Of a DNA stretch of 64,000 nucleotides, positions 33,460 to 42,584 are shown piece by piece; the stretch's first letter is position 1, and the number at the start of each line of letters is the position of its first letter. The notes under the pieces are model-generated. The model searched no databases. It saw only the letters and a program-made list of their open reading frames with translations, and was not told where the DNA came from. Source of the DNA: an uncultured Opitutales bacterium. Its GTDB lineage: Bacteria > Verrucomicrobiota > Verrucomicrobiia > Opitutales > UBA953. The stretch is taken from the NCBI GenBank assembly GCA_934675585.1, contig CAKUQY010000001.1, forward strand, positions 102,670 through 166,669, written 5' to 3'. The translations under genes were made by a program, and so were the position numbers.

Positions 33460-35535
33460 CTATTTCTTCGCAATGTCGGCTTGTTGATCGATCCAACGTG
33501 AAAATTCGAGAATTTTCCAATTTTCGCGATCGAAAGTGAGTTCCTCTCCCACTTGTTTGCCGATGAGTTTTTGAGCCAAGCCGGTGTTGTAAGACAAAAT
33601 GTTTTTGCTGGTGTCAGAATCCCATGCGCCCAAGATAGTGTAAACTTCGATTACGCCACTTGCCGATTGGATTTTGACGATTGAGCCAACGCTGATTTTG
33701 TCGGTAGTTGCGTTTGAAAAATCAGTAACTTGTGCGTGGCTAATTTCTTTAGTGAGTTTTTCTTTAAGGGCGTTGAGAGTGCGTTCGTCTTGACGAGCCA
33801 TTTTGTATTCAGAGTTTTCTGAAAGGTCGCCCAATTCGCGCGCAGCTTGAATTGCCAATTTGTTAGCAGGAATTTTGTTTTCGACGAGGTCTTTGAGCTC
33901 GGCTTCTTTTGCTTCGAGCGACCATGAAGAAACATAGAGCGTGTCCGACTTTGCAGCAGATTGACCTTCAACGAGACTTTGAATGCTTGGGTAAACTTTG
34001 ATAAAGCGCGAAAGAATTGATTTGCGCGCAAGATCGGTATAACCTTGAATCATTTTGAGTGATTGCGCGAGATCGCGAGCAGTATTTTCGTCTGCGTCAT
34101 CGAGCAAATCATCAATCAAATTGTAGTCGTTGCGAACGTCTTCTGCGAGTTGGATTTTTTTTGTGCTGTTTGATTTAATGCCTTCTTCGTCAATCGCGTG
34201 GAAAATTGCCGACAACAAACGATGTGTAATCAATGGTTTGATGCCATCTTTGTATTTTGAGTTTGTGCGATTTTTAATCACCCAAATGAGCAACGAACTT
34301 GAAAGCGCTTGACTGTCGAGCCAGTTTTTGAGCGTCGAGTAAACGAGTGCCGATTTTTCGTGTTCGCACAAGAAAAGAATGCATTCTGCCGTGAATTTGC
34401 CTGTTGATTTTTTCAACAATTCAATGATGACATTGACCCATTCAGGATCGGCTTCGCCTTCGACAGGATCTTTGTAAATACGTGAAAGCAAGTCGAGCAA
34501 GCGTTTCAAGCATTTGATGTCTTGTGGAATTTCTTCTGCCAATTTTGAAAGATTGCCTTGTTCTTGTTCGGCTTTGATGATTGAAGTTGATGTTGGTTCA
34601 AGCAAATCAACGTCTTCTTTAAAGCAACGGCAAAGGTCGTTGCGCACCCAAACACCGTAGAGACGTTCCGCCGCTTTCAAGCGTTTTGCGTCTTTGAGCG
34701 TTTCGGTAAGTTCGGTGAAAATTTCGTGCAATTTTGCTTTGGTCGAAGGGTCGCTCGTGCTGTATGAATAAAGCGGTTGAGGTTGCCCTGGCAATGCTTT
34801 TGGCAATTCCTCATTTGAAGAAAACGCAAATAATTTTTCTGCCAATTCGATTTTGCGACGTGGTTTTTTCTCACGGAAGTATTCTTCGAGAATTTCTTGT
34901 TCAGGGCTGATGGTTTGACCTTCTTCGCGCAATTCAAAATAACCATCTTTCTTTGCGGGAACGCCAACGTATTCGTTCTTTTGCAATTCTTTTTTTGCCG
35001 CTAACCACCATTTTTTGAGATCTTCAGGACCAATGAGGCGCAACAAAATAGACTCAATTTCAGAACTCGCCATAATCGACGTTACCGTTGGACGGTTGAT
35101 TTCGTCAATTTTTGAAAGCGTTTCAGACAAATCTTTTTTCGAAACAATTTTAACGTGATTTTGAGTGTCAACCAATTTCACCGAATTACTCGACGCAAGA
35201 ATTTGTTTGACCAATTCAACGCGATTGTTTTTTGCCAATTCACGAATTTGTGCGGGATCTTTTTTAAAGCGCGCTAAAATGTGATTCGCAGGCAAAATGT
35301 CGCACCTGCCTAAGCAAAATTGAGGCGCCATTTTGTGATCGATTTTTCCCGCTTCAGGAAAATCAACAACCAAACGGTCTTCCGCCGCGTCGTAGCTTTT
35401 AATTTCACCTAAACCCCAAGAGTGGTGAATGCAATACGAGCTTTCCGCGAGATTGCTGAGCTTGTCTGAAAATTGGTTTGCCAAGCCCAATTCGGTTAAT
35501 TTTGCAGTTAATGCTTCGATGTCTGTAAGTTCCAT
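33460..35535 (-). CDS. Over-long GreA-domain transcript cleavage/elongation factor
   Basis: A 691-residue protein. Residues ~535-690 form a GreA/GreB-type module: a coiled coil with the tip sequence GDLSENSEYKMARQDERTL, then the FKBP-like C-domain (ISVGSIVKIQSASG, GLAQKLIGKQVGEELTF). Standard GreA is ~158 residues, so ~530 residues are extra; they are helical and contain the start AKLTELGLANQFSDKLSNLA and a beta-rich WGLGEIKSYDAAEDRLVVDF segment. Such long forms occur in Verrucomicrobia-related genomes. The Gre tip acidic residues are present, so RNA cleavage stimulation is plausible. Confidence 0.8.
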   Translation of the reverse strand: MELTDIEALTAKLTELGLANQFSDKLSNLAESSYCIHHSWGLGEIKSYDAAEDRLVVDFPEAGKIDHKMAPQFCLGRCDILPANHILARFKKDPAQIRELAKNNRVELVKQILASSNSVKLVDTQNHVKIVSKKDLSETLSKIDEINRPTVTSIMASSEIESILLRLIGPEDLKKWWLAAKKELQKNEYVGVPAKKDGYFELREEGQTISPEQEILEEYFREKKPRRKIELAEKLFAFSSNEELPKALPGQPQPLYSYSTSDPSTKAKLHEIFTELTETLKDAKRLKAAERLYGVWVRNDLCRCFKEDVDLLEPTSTSIIKAEQEQGNLSKLAEEIPQDIKCLKRLLDLLSRIYKDPVEGEADPEWVNVIIELLKKSTGKFTAECILFLCEHEKSALVYSTLKNWLDSQALSSSLLIWVIKNRTNSKYKDGIKPLITHRLLSAIFHAIDEEGIKSNSTKKIQLAEDVRNDYNLIDDLLDDADENTARDLAQSLKMIQGYTDLARKSILSRFIKVYPSIQSLVEGQSAAKSDTLYVSSWSLEAKEAELKDLVENKIPANKLAIQAARELGDLSENSEYKMARQDERTLNALKEKLTKEISHAQVTDFSNATTDKISVGSIVKIQSASGVIEVYTILGAWDSDTSKNILSYNTGLAQKLIGKQVGEELTFDRENWKILEFSRWIDQQADIAKK

Positions 35536-35712
35536 TTTGCGATTATTACTTTCTTTTTATAATAGCATAATAGGGCTGTCAAATCAATATTTTTCAGTTT
35601 TAAAAGCGATAAAAAACCTACAAAAAATAAAATTATTTTACCCAAAAATCGATAAATATTTTCGCTTTTAAAAAATTATAGCGTTCCAGCAAACGCGGTT
35701 TTTAGAAATCAC

Positions 35713-35749
35713 TTGCACAAAAATGGCGAATATTTTACAATTTTGTAAA
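35713..35749 (+). promoter_or_regulatory. Promoter with overlapping palindrome, sigma-54 activator gene
   Basis: TTGCAC (35713-35718), 17-nt spacer, TACAAT (35736-35741). The palindrome TTTACAA-N2-TTGTAAA (35734-35749) covers the -10, so a dimeric regulator bound there would block the promoter. The in-frame ATG at 35723 lies inside this promoter, which argues for the start at 35759. Confidence 0.6.
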
Positions 35750-35758
35750 CAAATTTGT

Positions 35759-37309
35759 ATGGACATTACATTTAAGGCTGAGCTGGTGGCTCTCGAAAAA
35801 ATTAGTTCAAAACTTGTCGGCGAAGAAAATCCTTCCGTCGTGCTCAATAAGGTTTTGGAGATTTTAACGTCTCAAATTGCTTTGACGCGCGCCACTTTTA
35901 CGATGCGCCACGGGAACGTTTTTCAAATTGAGGCATCGACTGACCTTGACGATGAAGAGCGTTTGCTCGGCAAATATTATTTGGGCGAAGGCATCACGGG
36001 AACAGTTGCAAAAACAGGCGTTCCTTTGCTCGTTCCCAATGTTTCAAAAGACCCGCGATTTCTCAATCGCACAGGTTCCCGCGCAACAAAAAAAGAAAAG
36101 TCCGTCGCATTTTTGTGCGTTCCCGTAACTTATTCTCAAAAAATTATCGGAACACTTGCAGGCGACAGCCCGATTGAATCGCTCGAAAAATTAGAAGAAA
36201 AATTGCGATTTTTGGGAATCGTTGCCAATTTGACCGCTGCCGCCGTCGCAAAATGTTATCAAATGATCGAAGAACGCGACACTTTGCGCGAAGAAAATTC
36301 ACGCTTGCGCGAATACATCGGTGGAGCCGAAGCTGTCGAAGGAATGATTGGCAATAGCACCTTAATGCAACAAGTTTACGAAGGCGTGCGCCAAGTTTCA
36401 CAAAGCGACGCAACCGTCTTGATTCGAGGTTCGTCGGGAACGGGAAAAGAACTCGTCGCAGCCGCCATTCACAATCAAAGCAATCGCGCAGACGCACCTT
36501 TTATTCGACTTAATTGCGCCGCGTTGCCTGAAAATTTGCTCGAAAGCGAACTTTTTGGACACGAAAAAGGCGCGTTCACGGGAGCGCTCGCACAACGTAT
36601 TGGACGCGTTGAGGCGGCGGAGGGCGGAACGCTTTTTCTTGACGAAATTGGAGATCTTTCGCCCGCGTCACAAGTTAAAATCTTGCGACTTTTGCAAGAA
36701 AAAACCTACACGCGGCTTGGCTCTAATCAAGAACGCCGCGCAAATGTGCGTTTTATCGCCGCTACATCGCGTCCGCTCGAAGATTTAATCGCGCAAGAAA
36801 AATTCCGCGAAGATCTTTTTTATCGCCTTAATGTGTTCCCGCTAATGTTGCCAGATTTGGCAAAGCGCAAATGCGACATTATCCCGCTTGCCGAACATTT
36901 TATTAAAAAATATAATTTGCGCTACAACAAAACGATTAAGCAACTCTCAACGCCCGCCGTTAATATGCTCGTCGCGTATTCGTGGCCTGGAAATGTGCGG
37001 GAACTTGAAAATTGCATTGAGCGCGCCATTCTCACTGCAAAAAACGATTGCATCCGCAGTTATAATTTGCCAAGCGCTTTGCAAACAGATGCCGTTCCCG
37101 CCAACGAAGACATCGCGGGAACGCCAAAAAATAATGCGTCCGCATCTTACAAAAGTTTAATTGATAATTTTGAACGCGAATTGCTCACCGAATCGCTTAA
37201 ACGCCACAACGGAAATATGTCCGCCGCCGGGCGCGAACTCGGGCTTTCCCCGCGACTTATGCACTACAAAGTTCATACGCTTGGGCTTACTTCTGTCGGC
37301 AAAAAATAA
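35759..37309 (+). CDS. Sigma-54-dependent transcriptional activator (GAF-AAA+-Fis)
   Basis: A 516-residue NtrC/NifA-type activator. Residues ~15-165 form a GAF sensor domain. The AAA+ domain (~195-425) has Walker A GSSGTGKE, the sigma-54 contact loop GAFTGA, Walker [13 protein letters not shown] and the arginine-finger region. A Fis-type helix-turn-helix closes the protein ([22 protein letters not shown]). The GAF domain suggests a small ligand as in NifA. I use ATG 35759 because the promoter covers the upstream ATG. The Walker A codons include a GGGAACG word. Confidence 0.9.
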   Translation: MDITFKAELVALEKISSKLVGEENPSVVLNKVLEILTSQIALTRATFTMRHGNVFQIEASTDLDDEERLLGKYYLGEGITGTVAKTGVPLLVPNVSKDPRFLNRTGSRATKKEKSVAFLCVPVTYSQKIIGTLAGDSPIESLEKLEEKLRFLGIVANLTAAAVAKCYQMIEERDTLREENSRLREYIGGAEAVEGMIGNSTLMQQVYEGVRQVSQSDATVLIRGSSGTGKELVAAAIHNQSNRADAPFIRLNCAALPENLLESELFGHEKGAFTGALAQRIGRVEAAEGGTLFLDEIGDLSPASQVKILRLLQEKTYTRLGSNQERRANVRFIAATSRPLEDLIAQEKFREDLFYRLNVFPLMLPDLAKRKCDIIPLAEHFIKKYNLRYNKTIKQLSTPAVNMLVAYSWPGNVRELENCIERAILTAKNDCIRSYNLPSALQTDAVPANEDIAGTPKNNASASYKSLIDNFERELLTESLKRHNGNMSAAGRELGLSPRLMHYKVHTLGLTSVGKK

Positions 37310-37323
37310 AAATTTTGCGGGAA

Positions 37324-37390
37324 CGGGAATTATTTTTTATCACCGAATGAACCGAATTTACACGAATTGTTTTTGAGAACGCGGGAACGG
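37324..37390 (+). repeat. Left arm of a 67-bp perfect inverted repeat
   Basis: Bases 37324-37390 are the exact reverse complement of 39709-39775 (67 of 67 by eye). The arm contains a TCACCGAATGAACCGAATTT unit and ends in GCGGGAACGG. It starts 14 nt after the sigma-54 activator stop. Confidence 0.9.
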
Positions 37391-37412
37391 GATTTTAGCA
37401 CAGAAAACACAA

Positions 37413-37560
37413 CTCCAAAAACCTGAAAGGTTTTCCAACTTGCTCGCGAAAACACGGGAAAAATTTCAAAAGCGCTTCGCGAAAAGCGTGTTCCCGCGAA
37501 AAAGCGCCTGCGGCGAAAAGAGTTTGAAAGATCACGCTTGGAAAGCGCAACTTTTGCGCG
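37413..37560 (+). repeat. Hairpin repeats between the activator and TM2 genes
   Basis: Contains AAACCTGAAAGGTTTT (a short hairpin) and AGCGCTTCGCGAAAAGCGTG (37471-37490) followed by a TTCCCGCG word, matching repeats at 22.42 kb and 42.8 kb. No gene is seen in this ~150-bp stretch. Confidence 0.5.
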
Positions 37561-37569
37561 GGAACGCGA

Positions 37570-37854
37570 TTATTCCCAATAAACTCGATCACTGTCGAGC
37601 AAAAATAAATCAAAAATTAAAAGAATACAAGTGACGAGAGCGCCAATGACCGTGATTGTTAAAATTAATTCCAAAATACCAACGCCCATGCGCCCGACAT
37701 AAAAATTGTGAATTCCAAAAAATCCAAAGAAAAACCAAAGCAAAATATAAATGACGCGATTCCCTTTAAGCGGTTTTTCGCCGCCCGAAATTTCGCGTTT
37801 TAAGCGCGCCGCCTCTGCTTCCATTCTTAAATTATTTAATTCTTCTTCTGTCAT
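37570..37854 (-). CDS. TM2-domain protein
   Basis: A 94-residue membrane protein. A charged N-terminal helix (~1-30) is followed by the TM2 domain: VIYILLWFFFGFFGIHNFYV (~34-53), GRMGVGILELIL and ITVIGALVTCILLIFDLFLL (~65-84). The G-x-H-x-F-Y-x-G-R loop is the family hallmark. Its role is unknown. It lies inside the segment bounded by the 67-bp inverted repeats. Confidence 0.85.
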   Translation of the reverse strand: MTEEELNNLRMEAEAARLKREISGGEKPLKGNRVIYILLWFFFGFFGIHNFYVGRMGVGILELILTITVIGALVTCILLIFDLFLLDSDRVYWE

Positions 37855-37924
37855 AGCGCAATTGATTGTAATTTATAAAATCCCAAAAATCAATTTAAAT
37901 TCCGTTCCTGTGAAAAAATCAGCT

Positions 37925-38884
37925 TTAAATAAATTGTTTAAAAAATCGTTTGAGTTTTTTCTTGGCGTTCCCGCAACGGCGAAAAATATAATCCCAATAA
38001 ATTAGTCGTTCTCTGCAATATTTTTTGCGAAATAATTTATCGGTCTCAAAACGCTTGTCGTATTCTAAAACTTTATTTGGCACGAAAACGAATCCGTTTT
38101 TCGCGCCTGTTTCAGCGGGAACGCTTATCGCGAGATTCATTTTTCGTTTTTGAAAATGTGCATAAAGTGTTTCTTCGTTCCCGTTGTCAAAAACACTTTT
38201 TAGCGTTCCCGCGTGCCAAACGTAGCAACAATTTTTTCGATTAGGTTTTAAGTTTGCGCAAAAATGCCATTTTGCTTGATTGATGTCGTCAAAAAAACGA
38301 TTTTCGCGTCCAATAAAAAAGCGTTCCCGCCGCATTGTGTTCCACGTTCCCGCGGTCCCTCCCCATTCGTCAAATGCGAAAGGCAATTCACTTGTGAACG
38401 CGCGTTTGTAATCGGCATTTTTGAAAAAATTATTTACCTCTGCATTGTTTTTAAAAAGGCTTAAATGTCCATTTGCAAGTATGCGGTCGTGTTTTTGCAA
38501 AATAGATTCGGTGATAAATTTTCTAAAATTTCCCCAAACAAGATCGCAGTCGCAATAGCCCCAAAAATCAAAATTTTTCAAATAATCCGCAAACATTAAG
38601 CCATAAACAGGTTTAAAATCACAAAGTTTGTAAGGGTGATTAAGGCAAATTGGAAAATCAAAACACGCTTGTGCGCGGGAACGAATTTCATCAAAAGTCG
38701 TTTGAATAATTTTTACATTTTCGCAGGAACTTTTTGCGTTTTTATCATCGGTAAAAACAATCCATGTAATCGTGGGATTCGCTTTACAAGATTCAAGCCA
38801 AATCTTAAAAAAATCAGGAAGTTTTCCAAAATAAGGTAAAATTAGCGCGATTGATGATTGCTTATCATTTTCTAAATTTTCCAT
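37925..38884 (-). CDS. DUF6625-type glycosyltransferase-like protein
   Basis: A 319-residue cytoplasmic protein. IALILPYFGKLPDFFKIWLE (~13-32) and ITWIVFTDDKN begin a Rossmann-like fold; HPYKLCDFKPVYGLMFADYL and FWGYCDCDLVWGNFRKF (~112-128) contain a D-x-D-type sugar-nucleotide site. This is the pattern of DUF6625 proteins found in surface-polysaccharide loci, but no other glycan gene is near. It lies inside the 67-bp inverted-repeat segment and runs on the minus strand with the TM2 gene. Confidence 0.75.
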   Translation of the reverse strand: MENLENDKQSSIALILPYFGKLPDFFKIWLESCKANPTITWIVFTDDKNAKSSCENVKIIQTTFDEIRSRAQACFDFPICLNHPYKLCDFKPVYGLMFADYLKNFDFWGYCDCDLVWGNFRKFITESILQKHDRILANGHLSLFKNNAEVNNFFKNADYKRAFTSELPFAFDEWGGTAGTWNTMRRERFFIGRENRFFDDINQAKWHFCANLKPNRKNCCYVWHAGTLKSVFDNGNEETLYAHFQKRKMNLAISVPAETGAKNGFVFVPNKVLEYDKRFETDKLFRKKYCRERLIYWDYIFRRCGNAKKKLKRFFKQFI

Positions 38885-39423
38885 AAATTTAGAATGTCAA
38901 AAAAAAAAACGAAGGCAAGCGCAAATAATTCCCCCAAAAATCAATTTAATTCCCGTTCCCGCGAGGATTTTGTGATTTCGCGTTCCCGCAAAAAAAATCA
39001 GCCACCAAGTTTTGCTTGGCGGCTGTGGCGTTTTAATGCCTGATTGTTGTTTGTTTGTAGAAATGTTTGTAGAATTTCAAAATTATATTAGCAATTGGCG
39101 TGCCAATTGTTAAAAAATGCTGAAATCCGCATAAAATAAGCGCTCCCGTAGGTTTTACGGGAACACTGATTTTACAAAAATGTTAAATCTCGCCGCGAGA
39201 CGGTTTACAGTTTTGTAAAAATGAGGTGAAAAACAACTACGAATTGTCGCGAATTTAACGCGAAAATAAATTCGTAGTTTATTTAGTTAAAATTTCCATT
39301 TCTGCCACATAGCGTTCCCGCGCAAAGAACGACTATGACGATGACAATGACTATGACCGAGTTTGTAAGAAATTTAAAAGTTAAAATTTAAAAGTTGAAA
39401 TTCCCGTTCCCGCGGTGAAGAAT
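38885..39423. other. Gene-free repeat-rich stretch
   Basis: No credible gene is seen in ~540 bp. It holds a terminator-like hairpin (39000-39024) and GGGAACG-type words at several places. An AACTACGAATT...AATTCGTAGTT inverted repeat (~39233-39282) and a GACnATGAC simple repeat (39331-39357) are also present, followed by an AAATTTAAAAGTTAAAA tract (39371-39400). Confidence 0.6.
39000..39024 (-). terminator. Terminator-like hairpin, best on the minus strand
   Basis: AGCCACCAAG (39000-39009) and CTTGGCGGCT (39015-39024) pair with one mismatch. On the minus strand the hairpin is followed by GA and an eight-T run. It would stop minus-strand transcription entering from the tRNA/alaS side. Confidence 0.55.
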
Positions 39424-39565
39424 AAAAACAACCATTGTCGTCGCTAACGCCGCCCGCTAACGCGAGCGTTCCCGTGAAAATAATAAAATATTTCGACAGA
39501 TTTTATTTTTCTCGCGGGAAGGTTTTCGTTAGAAAACGGCGTTAGCGACGACAAAGGTTGTTTTT
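39424..39565. repeat. 29-bp inverted repeat around an 84-bp core (MITE-like)
   Basis: Arms 39424-39452 and 39537-39565 match at 28 of 29 positions (TTGTCGTCGCTAACGCCG is part of the arm). The 84-bp interior is not coding and includes GCGAGCGTTCCCGTG and TCGCGGGAAGG, which can pair with each other. It lies inside the 67-bp inverted-repeat segment. Confidence 0.75.
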
Positions 39566-39708
39566 TATTTGCCGTTCCCGTCAAATAATTTGCGTCATTT
39601 GCGTTAAAAACGGTTCCCGCGAGACGCTTAAATTTCCGTTCCCGCCACGCCTTCCAAAAAATCTGTGTTTTCTGTGTAAAAATCTGTTTAATCTGTGTTC
39701 AAAAAATT

Positions 39709-39775
39709 CCGTTCCCGCGTTCTCAAAAACAATTCGTGTAAATTCGGTTCATTCGGTGATAAAAAATAATTCCCG
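39709..39775 (-). repeat. Right arm of the 67-bp perfect inverted repeat
   Basis: Exact reverse complement of 37324-37390. It ends 19 bp before the 3' end of tRNA-Arg. Just left of it (39655-39708) are AATCTGTGTT-type repeats like those at 22.63 kb. Confidence 0.9.
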
Positions 39776-39793
39776 TCGTTCCCGCGTTCCCGC

Positions 39794-39868
39794 TGGCGTC
39801 CCCACCAAGAATCGAACTTGGATCGAGCGTTTAGGAAACGCTAGTTCTAACCATTGAACTATGAGGAC
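39794..39868 (-). tRNA. tRNA-Arg (anticodon CCU)
   Basis: A 75-nt cloverleaf on the minus strand. The acceptor stem is GTCCTCA with TGGGGAC. The D-arm contains AGTTCAATGGTTAGAA. The anticodon stem AGCGT/ACGCT encloses TTCCTAA with CCT at the anticodon, and the T-arm is CCAAG-TTCGATT-CTTGG. The 3' CCA is encoded (39796-39794). It sits between the right 67-bp repeat arm and alaS. Confidence 0.93.
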
Positions 39869-39890
39869 GGGAATTAATTCTCAATTGAAA

Positions 39891-42584
39891 TTAGAGCTCG
39901 GCGAATACGGATTCTAATTTGTCGGCATCTTTGCCGCCGCCCATTGCGAAGTCGGGTTTGCCTCCGCCTTTTCCGCCGAGTTTGCCGCAGAGTGTTGAAA
40001 CGATTTTGCCGGCGGCGTTTCCGTTTTTAACGGCTGCGGGAGCGCATGCGGCGCAGATTGAAACTTTGTCTGCGGCGATTTTTGCGCCCAAAATGACGAT
40101 TCCGTTTTCGCCTAATTGTTTCACCATTTGAGACGCGAGTTCTCGCAAATCGTTTGGATTTTCTGCGGGAACGACGGCGGCAACTTGTTTGTTCCCGTTA
40201 ACGTCTTTGGCGTTTGCGAGCAAGTTTTTCGCGAGCGCGGCGGTTTCTTTTTGGTGAATTGCTTTTAAGGTTTTTTCGAGTGCTGATTTTTCTTCGGCGA
40301 GAGAATCAAATTTCTTTGGCAATTCGGCGACAGGCGTTTTTGTTTTGTCGGCGAGTTTTTTCAGCAGCTCAGCTTCTTCGGCGGCTTTCGCGTAGGCGGC
40401 GCTACCAGTGAGCGCTTCGATACGACGCGTTCCCGCGGCGATGGCGCTTTCAGAAACGATGCGGAAAAGTCCGAGTTCGCCAGTTGCGCGCACGTGTGTT
40501 CCGCCGCAAAGTTCCATTGAATAGCCGTCGAGTTTGTGAGCGTTCCCGCCGACTTGCAAGACGCGCACGGTTGCGCCGTATTTGTCTCCGAAGAATTGCA
40601 TAATTGCTTCGTTATTTTTGATAGAATCGTGCGCGACTTCTGTCCAAGAAACGCTATCATTTTGCCAGATTAATTCGTTGACGCGGCGTTCGATGGCTGC
40701 GACTTGTTCGATAGTGAGCGCGCCGTGATTAAAGTCGAACGTCAATTTTTCGTCGCTGACGAAGGAACCTTTTTGGGCAACATCTTTGCTGACAACTTCG
40801 TGAAGTGCGTAGTGGAGCAGGTGGGTCGCCGAGTGATTGCGTTCGATTGCGTTGCGTCGTTTTTTGTCAACGGTGATGGTTGCGTTTGCGCCGACGGCGG
40901 GAGCGTTTTCGCCTTCGATGAAGTGCAAAAATACGTTCCCGCTTTTGGTGGTGTTGGTAATTTTAAAAACGTTCCCGCCAACGACGAGCGTTCCCGTATC
41001 GCCGATTTGACCGCCCATTTCTGCATAGCAAGGCGTTTGGTCAACGATGACGGCGAGTTGGCCGTTGTTATCGACGATTTCGAGCACCGTTCCCGTGGCT
41101 TCGAGTTGGTCGTAGCCGAGGAATTTTGTAGCGTCTTTAGTTTTGATTTCAGAAAGTTTGACGATTTGCTTTTTTTGCGCGGCGCGTGCGCGTTCGCGTT
41201 GTTCTTCCATGAGCGCGTTAAATGCGGCTTCGTCCACCGTAAAACCGCGTTCCCGCGCGAGCAATTGCGTCAAATCGATCGGGAACCCAAAAGTGTCGTA
41301 GAGCAAGAACGATTCTTTTGAAATGTCTTTGGAACCTTCGGCAGTTTTTTTGGCGATGATTTCTTCAAAAATTGCCAAGCCGCCATCGAGCGTTTTGTTA
41401 AATGCTTCTTCTTCGATGCGAATGGTGTCGCGCACAAAGTCGGCGCGTTTGGCAATTTCTGGGAATGTTTGCGACATTGTCGCGACGAGCACATCGACTA
41501 ATTTGTAGAAAAATGGCTCTTTAAAACCGAGCGTGCGACCGTAGCGAACGGCGCGGCGAAGAATGCGGCGCAGGACATAATTGCGGTCGGTGTTGCCGGG
41601 CGTGATGCCGTCGGCGATGGCGAACGAAAGCGTGCGAATATGGTCGGCAATTACGCGAAAAGCGATGTCGATTTTTTCTTGTTCGTTGCTACCTTGCGTT
41701 CCCGCGGCAGGCAAAGTTGAGCCGTATTTTTTGCCAGAAAGTTTTTCGATTTCTTTGAAAATCGGCGAGAAAATGTCGGTTTCGTAATTGGAAATAATGC
41801 CCGTAAAATCGGTGAAATTTTTCGTGCATTGAATGATTGATGCCGCGCGCTCAAAGCCCATTCCCGTATCGACATTTTTCGCGGGAAGTGGCGAAAAAGT
41901 TCCGTCGGGATTCGCGTTAAATTCCATAAACACCAAATTCCAAATTTCGATACATTGTGGCGTTCCCGCGTTGACGAGCGTTCCCGCCGTGTCACCGTTG
42001 GGCGTTAAATCGATGTGCAATTCCGAGCAAGGTCCGCACGGTCCCGTGTCGCCCATCATCCAAAAATTATCTTTTTTGTTGCCATTGACAATGTGTTTTT
42101 GGGGGTCAAGTCCCGCCGCTGTGAAAAGTTTTTCCCAAGCGTCGTAAGCTTCTTGGTCAAATTCTGCGGGTTCGCCTTTTGATTTGTCAGGACAATACAC
42201 GGTCGCGTAAAGGCGTTCTTTTGGGAATTTCCAAACTTCCGTAATCAGTTCCCACGCCCATGCAATTGCTTCTTTTTTGAAGTAGTCGCCGTAAGACCAA
42301 TTGCCGAGCATTTCAAAAAATGTGTGGTGATAAGTGTCGAGCCCTACGTCGTCAAGATCGTTGTGTTTGCCGCCTGCTCGAATACATTTTTGCGTGTCTG
42401 CCGCGCGGTGATTTGGGTAAGGACAAGGAATTTGCCCTAAGAAAATTGGCACAAATTGATTCATGCCCGCGTTTGTAAAAAGCAAGTTTGGCGAATCGGG
42501 CATTAAACTGGACGATGGCACGATTTCGTGTTTTTTTGATTTAAAAAAATCAAGGAACGATTGGCGAATTGCTGCAGAAGTCAT
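39891..42584 (-). CDS. alaS: Alanyl-tRNA synthetase
   Basis: An 897-residue class II synthetase that charges tRNA-Ala. The N-terminal catalytic core has LMPDSPNLLFTNAGMNQFVP and DTGMGFERAASIIQ. The editing domain has the zinc ligands HSATHLLHYALH and CGGTHVRATGELGLF. The C-terminal DHHA1-type region ends in AMGGGKDADKLESVFAEL with GGKGGGKPDFAMGG just before. Length and motifs are complete. A TATAAT lies about 28 bases upstream of the ATG on the minus strand. tRNA-Arg follows in the same direction. Confidence 0.97.
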   Translation of the reverse strand: MTSAAIRQSFLDFFKSKKHEIVPSSSLMPDSPNLLFTNAGMNQFVPIFLGQIPCPYPNHRAADTQKCIRAGGKHNDLDDVGLDTYHHTFFEMLGNWSYGDYFKKEAIAWAWELITEVWKFPKERLYATVYCPDKSKGEPAEFDQEAYDAWEKLFTAAGLDPQKHIVNGNKKDNFWMMGDTGPCGPCSELHIDLTPNGDTAGTLVNAGTPQCIEIWNLVFMEFNANPDGTFSPLPAKNVDTGMGFERAASIIQCTKNFTDFTGIISNYETDIFSPIFKEIEKLSGKKYGSTLPAAGTQGSNEQEKIDIAFRVIADHIRTLSFAIADGITPGNTDRNYVLRRILRRAVRYGRTLGFKEPFFYKLVDVLVATMSQTFPEIAKRADFVRDTIRIEEEAFNKTLDGGLAIFEEIIAKKTAEGSKDISKESFLLYDTFGFPIDLTQLLARERGFTVDEAAFNALMEEQRERARAAQKKQIVKLSEIKTKDATKFLGYDQLEATGTVLEIVDNNGQLAVIVDQTPCYAEMGGQIGDTGTLVVGGNVFKITNTTKSGNVFLHFIEGENAPAVGANATITVDKKRRNAIERNHSATHLLHYALHEVVSKDVAQKGSFVSDEKLTFDFNHGALTIEQVAAIERRVNELIWQNDSVSWTEVAHDSIKNNEAIMQFFGDKYGATVRVLQVGGNAHKLDGYSMELCGGTHVRATGELGLFRIVSESAIAAGTRRIEALTGSAAYAKAAEEAELLKKLADKTKTPVAELPKKFDSLAEEKSALEKTLKAIHQKETAALAKNLLANAKDVNGNKQVAAVVPAENPNDLRELASQMVKQLGENGIVILGAKIAADKVSICAACAPAAVKNGNAAGKIVSTLCGKLGGKGGGKPDFAMGGGKDADKLESVFAEL

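Noticed and set aside
39558..39857. Plus-strand 99-codon frame over the repeats and tRNA-Arg
   Set aside because: Composed of repeat sequence (ICVKNGS, NLCSKNS) and runs through the antisense of a tRNA gene.
37310..39868. Segment beside tRNA-Arg as a classic integrative element
   Set aside because: No integrase gene and no direct repeat of the tRNA 3' end were found; only the inverted repeats support mobility.
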